Program-made: the position numbers and the translations under genes
The notes under the pieces: model-generated
Database searches by the model: none
Seen by the model: the letters and a program-made list of their open reading frames with translations, nothing else
Told to the model about the DNA's origin: nothing
Part shown: in pieces, positions 9,918 to 21,167 of the stretch
Position numbering within the stretch: position 1 is the first letter of the stretch
How the letters are laid out: every line of letters begins with the position of its first letter
Source of the DNA: Armigeres subalbatus
Lineage: Eukaryota; Arthropoda; Insecta; Diptera; Culicidae
Assembly (NCBI RefSeq): GCF_024139115.2
Contig: NC_085141.1
Location: 33,185,242 to 33,249,241 of the forward strand
DNA: 64,000 nucleotides
Direction of reading: 5' to 3'

Positions 9918-12900
9918 GAAAGGAGGCTTGTGATCCTTTTGAAAGGAGGCTTCCGAGCCTCTTGAAAGGAGGCTTCCGAGCCTCTTGAAAGGTGACTTCC
10001 GAGCCTCTTGAAAGAAGGCTTCCGAGCCTTTTGAAAGGAGGCTTCCGAGCCTCTTGAAAGGAGGCTTCCGAGCCTCTTGAAAGGAGGCTTCCGAGCCTCT
10101 TGAAAGGAGGCTTCCGAGCCTCTTTAAAGGAGGCTTCCGAGCCTCTTTAAAGGAGGCTTCCGAGCCTCTTTAAAGGAGGCTTCCGAGCCTCTTTAAAGGA
10201 GGCTTCCGAGCCTCTTTAAAGGAGGCTTCCGAGCCTCTTTGAAGGAGGCTTCCGAGCCTCTTGAAAGGAGGCTTCCGAGCCTCTTGAAAGGAGGCTTCCG
10301 AGCCTCTTTAAAGGAGGCTTCCGAGCCTCTTTAAAGGAGGCTTCCGAGCCTCTTTAAAGGAGGCTTCCGAGCCTCTTTAAAGGAGGCTTCCGAGCCTCTT
10401 TAAAGGAGGCTTCCGAGCCTCTTTAAAGGAGGCTTGAAAGGAGGCATCTGAGCCTCTTGAAAGGAGGCTTCCGAGCCTCTTGAAAGATGGCTTCTGAGCC
10501 TCTTGAAAGGAGGCTTCCTGAGCCACTTGAAAGGAGGCCTGAGCCCCTTGAAAGGAGGCTTCTGAGCCCCTTGAAAGGAGGCTTCTGAGCCCCTTGAAAG
10601 GAGGCTCTGAGCCCCTTGAAAGGAGGCTGAGCCCCTTGAAAGAAGGCTTCCTGAGCCTCTTTAAAGGAGGCTTGAGCCTCTTTAGAGGAGGCTTGAGGCC
10701 TCTTTAAAGGAGGCTTCGAGGCCTCTTTAAAGGAGGCTTCTGAGCCTCTTTAAAGGAGGCTTCTGAGCCTCTTGAAAGGAGGCTTCTGAGCCTCTTGAAA
10801 GATGGCTTCTGGAGCCTCTTGAAAGGAGGCCTGATCCTCTTGAAAGGAGGCTTCCTGAGCCACTTGAAAGGAGGCCTGAGCCCCTTGAAAGGAGGCTTCC
10901 GATCCTCTTGAAAGGAGGCTCTGAGCCACTTGAAAGGAGGCTCTGAGCCCCTTGAAAGGAGGCTTCTGAGCCCCTTGAAAGGAGGCTTCCTGAGCCCTTG
11001 AAAGAAGGCTCTGAGCCCCTTGAAAGAAGGCCTGAGCCCCTTGAAAGGAGGCTTCTGAGTCTCTTGAAAGGAGGCTCTGAGCCTCTTGAAAGGAGGCCTG
11101 AGCCTCTTGAAAGGAGGCCTGAGTCTCTTGAAAGGAGGCTTCCTGAGCCTCTTGAAAGGAGACTTCCGAGCCTCTTGAAAGGAGGCTCTGAGCCCCTTGA
11201 AAGGAGGCCTGAGCCCCTTGAAAGGAGGCTTCCGAGCCCCTTGAAAGGAGGCTTCCAAGCCCCCTGAAAGGAGGCTTCCAAGCCCCTTGAAAGGAGGCTT
11301 CCGAGCCCCTTGAAAGGAGGCTTCCGAGTCCCTTAAAAGGAGGCTTCCAAGTCCCTTGAAAGGAGGCTTCCGAGCCCCTTGAAAGGAGGCTTCCGAGCCC
11401 CTTGAAAGGAGGCTGCCGAGCCCCTTGAAAGGAGGCTCCCGAGCCCCTTGAAAGGAGGCTCCCGAGCCCCTTGAAAGGAGGCTCCCGAGCCCCTTGAAAG
11501 GAGGCTTCCGAGCCCCTTGAAAGGAGGCTTCCGAGCCACTTGAAAGGAGGCTTTCGAGCCTCTTGAAAGGAGGCTTCCGAGCCTCTTGAAAGGTGGCTTC
11601 CGAGCCTCTTGAAAGGTGGCTTCCGAGCTTCTTGAAAGGAGGCTTTCGAGCCTCTTGAAAGGAGGCTTCCGAGCCTCTTGAAAGGAGGCTTCCGAGCCTC
11701 TTGAAAGGAGGCTTGAGGCCTCTTGAAAGGAGGCCTGAGCTTCTTGAAAGGAGGCTTCTGAGCCTCTTAAAGGAGGCTTCTGAGCCTCTTGAAAGGTGAC
11801 TGAGGCCTCTTGAAAGGAGACTCTGAGCCTCTTGAAAGGAGACTCTGAGCCTCTTGAAAGGAGACTCTGAGCCTCTTGAAAGGAGGCTCTGAGCCTCTTG
11901 AAAGGTGGCCTGAGGCCTCTTGAAAGAAGGCTTCCTGAACATCTTGAAAGGAGGCTTTCAGGCCTCTTGAAAGGAGGCTTCTGAGCCTCTTGAAAGGAGG
12001 CTTCTGAGCCTCTTGAAAGCTGACTTCTGAGCCTCTTGAAAGCTGACTTCCGAGCCTCTTGAAAGGAGACTCTGAGCCTCTTGAAAGGAGGCTCTGAGCC
12101 TCTTGAAAGGTGGCTTCTGAGCCTCTTGAAAGAAGGCTTCTGAGCATCTTGAAAGGAGGTTTCGAGCATCTTGAAAGGAGGCTTCTGAGCCTCTTGAAAG
12201 GAGGCTTCTGAGCCTCTTGAAAGGAGGCTCTGAGGCCTCTTGAAAGGAGGCCTGAGCCTCTTGAAAGGAGGCCTGAGCCTCTTGAAAGGAGGCTTCCAAA
12301 GCCTCTTGAAAGGAGGCTTCTGAGCCTCTTGAAACGAGACTTCCTATCTTCTTGAAAGGAGGCTTCTGAGTCTCTTGAAAGGAGACTCTGAGCCTCTTGA
12401 AAGGAGGCTGAGCCTCTTGAAGAAGGCTTGAGCCTCTTGAAAGGAGGCTTCCGAGGCCTCTTGAAAGGAGGCTTGCAGGCCTCTTGAAAGGAGGCCTGAG
12501 CCTCTTGAAAGGAGGCTTCCTGAGCCTCTTTAAAGGAGGCCTGAGAGCCTCTTGAAGGAGGCTGAGGCCTCTTGAAGGAGGCTTCCGAGGCCTCTTGAAA
12601 GGAGGCTCTGAGCCTCTTGAAAGGAGACTTCGAGCCTCTTAAAGGAGGCTTCCTGAGCCCCTTGAAATGAGGCTTCTGAGCCCCTTGAAAGGAGGCTTCT
12701 GAGCCCTTGAAAGGAGGCTGAGCCTCTTGAAAGGAGGCTTCCAGGCCCCTTGAAAGGAGGCTCTGAGCCCCTTGAAAGGAGGCTCTGAGCCACTTGAAAG
12801 GAGGCTCTGAGCCCCTTGAAGGAGGCTTCCAGGCCCCTTGAAGGAGGCTGAGCCCCTTGAAATGAGGCTTCCAGGCCTCTTGAGGAGGAGCTTCTGAGCC

Positions 12901-15470
12901 TCTTGAAAGGAGGCTTCGAGCCTCTTGAAAGGAGGCTGAGCCTCTTGAAAGGAGGCTCTGAGGCCTCTTGAAAGGAGGCTCTGAGCCTCTTGAAAGGAGG
13001 CTTCCTGAGCCTCTTGAAAGGAGGCTTGAGGCCTCTTGAAAGGAGGCCTGAGCCTCTTCAAAGAAGGCTTCCAGAGCCTCTTCAAAGAAGGCTTCTGAGC
13101 CTCTTCAAAGGAGGCTTGAGCCTCTTCAAGGAGGCTTCTGAGCCTCTTGAAAGGAGGCTTCCTAGCCTCTTGAAAGGAGGCTGAGCCTCTTGAAAGGAGG
13201 CTTCCTGAGCCTCTTGAAAATGGCTCTGAGCCCCTTTAAAGGAGGCTTCTGAGTCCCTTAAAGGAGGCTTCCAGGCCCCTTAAAGGAGGGCTTCCAGGCC
13301 CTTGGAAGGAGGCTTCTGAGCCTCTTGAAAGGAGGCTTCCAGGCCCTTTAAAGGAGGCTTCCAGGCCTCTTGAAAGCAGGCTTGAGGCCTCTTGAAGGAG
13401 GCTTCTGAGCCTCTTGAAAGGAGGCTTCTGAGCCTCTTGAAAGGAGGCTTGAGGCCTCTTGAAAGGAGGCTTCTGAGGCCTCTTGAAAGGAGGCTTCCGA
13501 GCCTCTTGAAAGGAGGCTTCCGAGCCTCTTGAAAGGAGGCTTCCGAGCCTCTTGAAAGGAGGCTTTCGAGCCTCTTGAAAGAAGCCGCCGAGCCTCTTGA
13601 AAGGAGGCTTTCGAGCCTTTTGAAAGGAGGCTTCCAAGCCACTTGAATGGAGGCTTCCGAGCCACTTGAAATAAGGCTTCCGAGCCACTTGAAAGGAGGC
13701 TGAGGCCTCTTAAAAGGAGGCTTCTGAGGCCTCTTGAAAGGAGGCTTGCAGGCCTCTTGAAAGGAGGCTTATGAGCCTCTTGAAAGGAGGCTTGAGCCTC
13801 TTGAAAGGAGGCTTGAGAGCCTCTTGAAAGGAGGCTCTGAGTCTCTTGAAAGGAGGCTTCCAGGCCTCTTGAAAGGAGACTTCCAGGCCTCTTGAAAGGA
13901 GGCTTGAGGCCCCTTGAAAGGAGGCTGGAGCCCCTTGAAAGGAGGCTTCTGAGCCCCTTGAAAGGAGGCCTGAGCCCTTGAAAGGAGGCCTGAGCCCCTT
14001 AAAAGGAGGCTTCCAGGCCCCATTGAAGGAGGCTTCCAGGCCCCTTGAAAGGAGGCTTCAGGCCCCTTGAAAGGAGGCTTCTGAGGCCCCTTGAAAGGAG
14101 GCTCTGAGCCTTGAAAGGAGGCTTCTGAGCCCTTGAAAGGAGGCTGAGGCCTCTTGAAAGGAGGCTTCCAGGCCTCTTGAGAGGAGGCTTCCAGGCCTCT
14201 TGAAGGAGGCTCTGAGGCCTCTTGAAAGGAGGCTTGAGCCTCTTGAAAGGAGGCTTCCTGAGCCTCTTGAAAGGAGGCTTCTGAGCCTCTTGAAAGGAGG
14301 CTTCCTGAGCCTCTTGAAAGGAGGCTTCTGAGCCTCTTGAAAGGAGGCTCTGAGCCTCTTGAAAGGAGGATTCTGAGCCTCTTGAAAGGAGGCTTGAGCC
14401 TCTTGAAAGGAGGCTTCTGAGCCTCTTGAAAGGAGGCTCTGAGGCCTCTTGAAGGAGGCCTGAGCCTCTTCAAAGAAGGCTTGAGAGCCTCTTCAAAGAA
14501 GGCTTCCAGGCCTCTTCAAAGAAGGCTTTTAGGCCTCTTCAAAGAAGGCTTCGAGGCCTCTTGAAGGAGGCTTCCAGGCCTCTTGAAAGGAGGCCTGAGC
14601 CTCTTGAAAGGAGGCTTCCAGGCCCCTTGAAAATGGCTTGAGCCCCTTTAAAGGAGGCTTCCAGGTCCCTTAAAGGAGGCTTCTGAGTCCCTTAAAGGAG
14701 GCTTGAGAGCCCCTTTAAAGGAGGCTCTGAGCCCTTAAAGGAGGCTTCCAGGCCTTGAAAGGAGGCTTCTGAGCCCCTTGAAAGGAGGCTTGAGGCCCCT
14801 TAAAGGAGGCTTCCAGGCCTCTTGAAAGCAGGCTTCAGGCCTCTTGAAAGGAGGCTTCCGAGCCTCTTGAAAGGAGGCTTCCGAGCCTCTTGAAAGGAGG
14901 CTTCCGAGCCTCTTGAAAGGAGGCTTCCGAGCCTCTTGAAAGGAGGCTTCCGAGCCTCTTGAAAGAAGCCGCCGAGCCTCTTGAAAGGAGGCTTTCGAGC
15001 CTTTTGAAAGGAGGCTTCCAAGCCACTTGAATGGAGGCTTCCGAGCCACTTGAAAGGAGGCTTCCGAGCCACTTGAAAGGAGGCTTCCGAGCCACTTGAA
15101 AGGAGGTTTCCGAGCCACTTGAAAGGAGGCTTCCGAGCCTCTTGAAAGGAGGCTTCCGAGCCTCTTGAAAGGAGGCTTCCGAGCCTCTTGAAAGGAGGCT
15201 TCCGCACCTCTTGAAAGGAGGCTCGAGCCTCTTGAAAGGAGGCTTCGAGGCCTCGTCAAAGGAGGCTTCCAAGCCTCTTGTAGGGAGACTTCCGAGCCTC
15301 TTGAAAGGAGACTTCCGAGCCTCTTGAAAGGAGGCTTCCGAGCCTCTTGAAAGGAGGCTTCCGACCCTCATGAAAGGAGGCTTCCGAGCCTCTTGAAAGG
15401 AGGCTTCCGAGCCTCTTGAAAGGAGGCTTCCGAGCCTCTTGAAAGGAGGCTTCCGAGCTTCTTGAAAGGA
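9918..15470. repeat. Tandem array of a 23-bp self-complementary unit (~240 copies)
   Basis: The commonest unit is GAGGCT-TCCG-AGCCTC followed by TTGAAAG, 23 bp in all. GAGGCT and AGCCTC pair, so every unit can form a 6-bp hairpin with a four-base loop. Homogeneous 23-mers dominate both ends (9918-10440 and 14850-15470). The centre has shorter and longer units whose loops read TCTG, CTG, TG or similar. Local blocks share variants such as TTTAAAGG instead of TTGAAAGG (10117-10430). Long ORFs on both strands (up to 412 codons, minus, 10704-11942) exist because three units equal 23 codons; their 23-residue period (KPPFKRL, SLLSRGSEASFQ) is a repeat artefact, not evidence of a gene. Confidence 0.95.
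13370..15120. repeat. Duplicated block inside the hairpin array
   Basis: The same ordered set of rare unit variants appears twice: GAAAGCAGG, then AGAAGCCGCCGAG, then TTTCGAGCCTTTTG, then CCACTTGAATGG, then several GAGCCACTTG units. The copies lie at about 13370-13695 and 14820-15120, roughly 1.38 kb apart at the AGAAGCCGCC marker. Unit number differs between them, so array segments duplicated and then gained or lost single units. Confidence 0.75.
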
Positions 15471-15741
15471 GATCATTCGACGTTTTGACCTTCTGATCTT
15501 TTGTTCCTTACACAGTGCCTTCCCTTCATTTGGTGGTTGGGGTGGTCAGGATTCAGAAGTCTTTGCTTTACTAATCGCCTTGCACATTATGCACAATACA
15601 ATGTTTGAGCATAAAAATAATCAAAACTTTATCAATAGGTTTCGGATCAAACTGTAATACATCCGCCATTACGCATTTTTGTCCAAGGTACCCCCTGGGA
15701 ACAGCGAAGGTACCCCTAGGTTGAGAACCGCTGGTCTAGGG

Positions 15742-18115
15742 AATCTTTCAGAAATTTTCTGAAAATGCCTTAGGAACTTCCTCCAGGAAATTCTTCGGAA
15801 ATTGTTATACAATACAGGAATTACTACAAGAATTATTCTGAAAATTTTGTTGGAAGAGTTTTTTCTGATATTATTTAAAGAATAGAATAGGAAATACTAA
15901 AGGAATTTTATAAGAGTTTCCTCAAAGAATTTCCATATAAAAATTTCCGAAAGAACTCTTAAAGTATCATCTGAATGATTCCTAAAAAAATTGAATGTAT
16001 TTCTGAAGTTATTCCGTTAAAAAAATTCAAATGAATTTCCGAAGGCCTCAAGGAATTGCTAAATAAGTTTCCGGAGGAATGTTGTACGGAACTTCCTAAA
16101 AAAATCGGAAGAATTCCCTAAAGAAGTTCTGAAGAAATTTCATTGAAACTACAAAAAGAATTTTTACCTATAATTTCCAAAGGAATTTCTTTAGGAATAT
16201 TGAAATAATTGCTGCAGCAATTACGCAAAAAATATTTAAAGAAATTCCTACCAATTTCCGCATAGATTTTTAAAGCATAAAGAAATTTCCGAAGCAATTC
16301 GAAGCAACAAAACGATTTTCGTAGGTTTTTTCAAAGATTTTTCAGAAGGAATTCCGACCAAACTTAAAAACAAAATCCAATGGAATTTAAGAATTCGTTA
16401 AGGAATTTCCGATTTACTGGATATAGATAGCTCCGTTTCTGGATCTATATCTGAAGTAATTTCATGAGAATTAGCCGATGGATCCCCTGGAGGAAATTCC
16501 GAAGAAATTCTTGGAGGAATGCACAGAGAAAAAAAAATTGGAAGTTCTTCCAGGAGTTCCTTCGAAAATTTCTTTATGAAATCGTTCGGGAATTCCCGAA
16601 AGAAATTCCGGCGGCATTAAGACATTAGTCTCCGAAGGTCTAAAAGAATTTCTGTGAGAGTTGCTAAAAAAATCCGGAGGAATGCCCGAAGGAATTGCTG
16701 CAGGAATTTTTAAAAGAATTACTATAGGAAGTTCTGAAGAAATTATTGATGGATATTTCGAAGAGATATTCTTCCTGAAGTTTCCAAATGCATTTCTTGA
16801 GAAGTACTGGCAGAATTCGTAAAATATATTTCGAAGAAATTTTTAAATCGATTTTCGAAAAATAATCCTAAAGAAATATCGGGTTTCGGAAGGATTTCCG
16901 AAGGTATTCCTAACACAATTTCCATTGGTATCGTGAGTACTGAAGAAATTCCTAAAGAATTTGCGAAGGAATTTTCGAATGAATTTTTTATTTATTCTAA
17001 CAATTCCTTCTTTGAATTTTCGAAGGAGAATATAAGGAATTTTAAATGGAACCCTGGATTTATCTCCGAAGTAATTTTTGGAAGGTTTACAGAAGAAATC
17101 CCAAGAAAATCCAAAAGAATTCTTGGAGGAATGTCCTAAGAAATTCTTGCAGAAGTTTAAGAATGTCGGAAATTCATTTAGTATTTAATTTCCAAACTCC
17201 GGAAATTCCTTTAAGAATTCTTTGAGAAATTTCCTTGGAAACTCTTTTAGGAATTATTTTGGAAAATTATTCGGAAATGCTTATGGATAATCCTTCGGAA
17301 ATTCCTTCAGGAACGCCTACGGAAATTATTTTAGGAATACTTTCGGAAATTGATTTAGGAGAAATCCTTCGGATTTTTTTTCTAGGAATTCCTCGGAAAG
17401 TCTAAATTATTTTCGGAAATATCTTTCCAAATTTCTTCGAAAAATTCTCCAGAAGCACCTCTGGAAATTTTTCTAAGGGTTCCTTTGAGAATTCATTTTG
17501 GGATTGGATCCAAAATTCTATTGAAAATTGCTTCGGAAAATTCTTCAGGAATTCACGCCTGCTGCGACGCAGCAAAGCTGAAATAATAAAAACGACAATT
17601 GGTCGGGGTTCAACCAAACCGTACCAAGCGGCTTTTTGGCTAACTTGTAATATTTTGTTCGCTCAATGAAAACGGGAATTATTCATACGTATATTTGATG
17701 TATGATATCGTTAGTTATGGGGTAGGGGGATATTCGATAGATTTGCGAACAATTAAATCTACTAAATGAATGCTTGGACAGAAAAATAGGTGATTTTTTG
17801 TTGGCGCTTGGTGTGTTTTGGCAGAACTCCGACCAATTGTGCGTTGCTACCGAATCGAGTGGGATGCCCTTGAAAATGTGAGTAAAATTAGTTTTGAATT
17901 CCGGGAGGCTTGCCCTTAGAAATACCTACGGAAATTTTTCTTTCTATGAATTTCTTTGGGAATTCCTGCCAAAATTAATTAGGATCCTCTTCATTTTTTT
18001 AATGAATTATTTCAAGATTTTTTAAAATAAATTCTTCCAATTCCTTAAGAAATCCCATCTGAAAACCTAGAAAAAAAATTCTTGGAATTCCTTTGAAATT
18101 TCATTCATTTATTTG
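15742..18115. repeat. Degenerate GGAATTTC-type repeat, right part
   Basis: Continuation of the 9340-9850 repeat after the hAT insertion: irregular AT-rich text built from GGAATT, CCGAAG and AAATTTC words. ORFs inside (16743-17617) are Phe/Lys/Glu-rich low-complexity artefacts. A short non-repeat stretch at 17560-17880 interrupts it, with CAATTGGTCGG at 17593 and its inverse at 17827; it may be a small inserted element. Confidence 0.6.
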
Positions 18116-18117
18116 GT

Positions 18118-18740
18118 GAGTCACGTGCCCCAGCTTTACTCTGCTAATGATTATAAAAATAGGCAAATAATCAGTTCTCTTTTTCAAAACAATTTTGGCG
18201 AATATAAATAAATTTTTGAAAAAGTATTTGATTTGGTGTACCAAGTACCTATCTCCGCCAATAATTATAAAAATTGGCGAAAAATAAGTTTTTTTTTCAA
18301 AATTTTTTTGGCGTATATTATTAAATTTTAGAAAAAGTATTTCATTTTGGTTGGGTAATGTGCCCCAGCTTAAAACCGCCAGTAATTATTTAAAAAAATG
18401 GTGGAAAATCAGATTTTTTTTCAGAAGAATATCGGCGTATATAATTTAATTATAATAATTATTATTAGATTGCATTAAACATTAAACAATATCTTCCAAT
18501 CACATCCGAAAAACTAGAAAAAGAGTCTTCGGATTCCCTGGAAAGTTCATTCATTCATTTGGTGAGTTATGCACCATATCGTTCCCCAGCTCAACTCCGC
18601 TCCGATTATTGTATTAAAAAAATTGGCGGAAAATCAGTTTTTTTTTCAGAACTATTTTGGCGTTTATTTAAATTTTAGAAGAAATACTTGATTTTGTGGG
18701 TCACGTGCCCCCCAGCTTAACTCCACCAGTGCTCGTCTTA
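18118..18740. repeat. ~120-bp tandem repeat, four to five diverged copies
   Basis: Successive copies share CACGTGCCCCAGCTT, then AATTATAAAAATTGGCG, then TTTTTTTCA and TTTTGGCGTATATTA, then AGAAAAAGTATTTGAT. Copies begin near 18118, 18238, 18352, 18550 and 18700. A non-repeat stretch at about 18470-18545 splits copies three and four. The last copy is truncated at about 18735. Confidence 0.75.
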
Positions 18741-18826
18741 TGACATTTTTACTAACAAACTTGATAATTTCCTTGCATTCACTTATTTATTATTTCCGTT
18801 TCTTGTCACCGATTTTTTTTTCGTAG

Positions 18827-19071
18827 GATATTAGCTCTCTTGTCCTATGGCTACCATCGGGAAACGAATCACATTCCAATGCAAACAAAATCATCACCTC
18901 GCAATTGGCTGTCCAAACTATCTTCTCGTCGTCGTCCTCGTCAGCAATATAGTTTGCTCACGCGGGACATCACCAACAAACCGGCCCAAAGCGAACAGTA
19001 AGAAGTGTAACAACCACGAGCAACCGGGAACATCTGCGGGAACCCCCGACGTACCGAAAGAGAACAACCAG
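18827..19071 (+). CDS. Possible internal or first coding exon, unrecognised protein
   Basis: A pyrimidine-rich tract ending TTTTCGTAG precedes 18827 and could be a splice acceptor. A donor-like CAG/GTAAAA follows at 19071. An ATG at 18847 opens a frame that reaches the donor after exactly 75 codons and would run on to 19137 if unspliced. The peptide has one hydrophobic stretch, NYLLVVVLVSNIVC (residues 24-37), that could be a signal anchor, followed by a Lys/Asn/Pro-rich tail. No family is recognised. The surroundings look less repetitive than the rest of the window. The frame could be chance. Confidence 0.22.
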
Positions 19072-19299
19072 GTAAAACATGGGATGGAGCATGAAATTAT
19101 GCCGTTCCGGCCCGGGAAAGTGGTCGTCGACGATTGAGGTTGGGAATTTGAGCCGACTGCGATACGATTCTGGGCCGCGCGCCTTTCTGTGAAGACAATC
19201 CGCCGATTTGTATTACCCACGGCAAACAAATCGGTGTGGCTGGGAAGAGTAGCGATTTTCTTCGCCTATTCTCTACGGGCCATACACAACCGATCGCCC

Positions 19300-20170
19300 A
19301 TTATTAAGGGGGTCTCCTTGTTCTGCGCCGTTCAAACAGAGGAGCGGTATAAATTACACTAATACACGGTTTTCCACTAAAAGTCACGCTTCCGCATGGA
19401 GCCACGCTACAACACGTTGGCGTGTGGTCGAAAGGTTTCGAGTTTCCTCTGTTAATGTAATTTACTGACTGTCACTGAATTCCTTGCTTCTAGCGAGCGT
19501 CCAGATGAAGATGAAGGTGATGAAGGTCAGGGAAAAGCAATCTGAATCGTTGTCGAGCGTTTACTTACCGAATCGAACGATTCTGTTGATTTAGGCATTT
19601 TGTAGGCTCGAACAACCGAGTACACAACTGTCCGTATTTGATGAAGTCGTTGATTTGGAATTGTTGATTGTTACCTGAAAAAAGCGATAAAGTGATGTTA
19701 TTCAAAATGCTTTATGTTTGACAAATCTCATAAATGTGTTGTAGTTTGATAGAACCCATATTGAATGTTTTTATATTGAAATAGAGGAAATATAACAACT
19801 CATTATTAGGATGTCTAAATGCTGGTTGAGCTTGCCCTTCCATCGAACATAAAAGCTTTCTTATATAAGAAAAAAATCGATTTTAAAATAGACGTCATTA
19901 ATCTGTTTTCGGGTAACACAAAGAAAGTATGAGGGGATGAAACAGCCCCTCTCTAGACCATGGGATATTCCAAAGCGAAATCTATCTAGGGGTAGGAGGG
20001 GAAATATGCCCTAACTAAGCAAAGACTTCTTTAATGTCCTAGCAGTAACGATTTTCATGGGTATTTTTACATCATGCAACAGTTAAACAATATAGCTAGC
20101 TGATACCATCTAAAAATTATAGAAAACTAGCTGACCCGGCGAACTTAGTCTCGACAAAAATTGTTCAACT
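19300..20170. other. Unassigned, partly single-copy-looking sequence
   Basis: Apart from the candidate exon at 19569-19674, no gene or clear repeat was recognised. GCGGTATAAATTAC at 19344 resembles a TATA box but has no supported transcript. Confidence 0.3.
19569..19674 (-). CDS. Possible 106-bp internal exon, unrecognised protein
   Basis: On the minus strand GCTTTTTTCAG precedes the segment and GTAAGTAA follows it: a strong acceptor and a near-consensus donor. One frame is open throughout and includes FQINDFIKYGQLCTRLFEP, with balanced, protein-like composition. An alternative reading is a 5' UTR exon with an ATG in the context CAAAATGCC near its 3' end. No family was recognised and no neighbouring exon was found. 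Confidence 0.3.
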
Positions 20171-20176
20171 TTCTGA

Positions 20177-20396
20177 TACCGCCATCGGGGGTGACAATGG
20201 GTCTGGGGGGTGAGAATGAGTCATCGCTCTCACCAGCAGCTTGGAGGTCGGATAGCAAAACTGTTCAAAAAGGTCTCTTGTATTTTAGTCTTCTTGCCCC
20301 CAGATACATTCATTCTGTTCTACAAGCATTCTAAGTACTTGAAACAGTGACCCATTCTCACCCCCATTTGACCCATTGTCACCCCCGACGACGGTA
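20177..20396. mobile_element. Fold-back MITE with GGGGGTGACAATGGGTC arms
   Basis: The left arm (20177-20222) is complementary to the right arm (20349-20396). Both carry GGGGGTGACAATGGGTC and GGGTGAGAATG in inverted orientation, with a few mismatches and a five-base indel. The loop is about 125 bp and non-coding. Target duplication not identified. Confidence 0.7.
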
Positions 20397-21167
20397 CATT
20401 TTTTGTGTACACAATTTATCTAGAATACAAATCGATTCTTAAAAATTATTTCTCATTTTATTACAGTTTATTATAATCAAGATTTGAAATTTTCATACTA
20501 AATGTTCGAAAAACCATTTCATCAAAGAGATTGGGTTTTGTTTTTCAATTTTTCCCAGGTTCATCGTAGAATAAAACGGATATAAATAAGCAAACATTGG
20601 GCTGTCTATTCATTAGTAATGCGTGGTCGTGCAAATGCCTACTTTGTTTTATATAGATAAATAAGATCTCAATTATATTGATAATATTCACATTTAACGT
20701 TACCCCGGAAAACTCATGAGGCAAAGCTCCTTCTATAGCTGGCACCTCTTTGGGAACAACGCACCACGCGTCGGCGAATCAGCATTCTGGTATGGACAGT
20801 GTGTGGAGACGCGTAGTACATTGTAGGTTATTCCCCTTAGGACGTTTTGCCTCACCGAAATGTTAGATGTTTCATCAAAGTTTTATTACGGTTTTGAGGC
20901 CTCTTCTCCTATCTGTATAAATAAAAATTAGTTTAGGCTCCCTTCCTGACGATTTAACTCACGAACGTGCTACGCGATTTGCAAATATTTCACCCTAATC
21001 AATTCGTTTTGGGATATGCATTGGCGTAAATAAGGGAGGGCTAGGGGGCTTAGAAAAAAATTAGAGCCCCTAGGATTTGAAAAATTAGCAGTGATATCAA
21101 TTCCAACATATAGCATAATAAATTACTAAAAAAGTTGGAAGACAAAATAGTTATCTTCCATATTCAC

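Larger units (their letters stand above)
9859..15733. mobile_element. Non-autonomous hAT element carrying a giant hairpin tandem array
   Basis: The left terminus CAGCGGTTCTC and the right terminus GAGAACCGCTG are inverted. A perfect 8-bp direct repeat, GTCTAGGG, flanks them at 9851-9858 and 15734-15741, which defines a 5875-bp hAT-type insertion. Inside are ~60 bp of left end, a ~5.55-kb tandem array (9918-15470) and ~260 bp of right-end sequence. No transposase is encoded, so movement would need an enzyme in trans. A shorter relative of the right end and array is at 31540-32724. Confidence 0.88.

Noticed and set aside
11958..14473. Many long Arg/Ser/Phe-rich ORFs on both strands
   Set aside because: All are translations of the 23-bp tandem array; their period is the repeat unit in three frames.
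9918..15470. CRISPR-like array
   Set aside because: Units are contiguous 23-mers with no unique spacers, and the context is a eukaryotic hAT element.
17590..17840. CAATTGGTCGG inverted pair as a MITE
   Set aside because: Arms match over only ~14 bp, the ends are unclear and no target duplication is visible.
20128..20150. AGCTGACCCGGCGAACTT motif as a transposon end
   Set aside because: Looks like a common mosquito repeat word, but no partner terminus or duplication was found.
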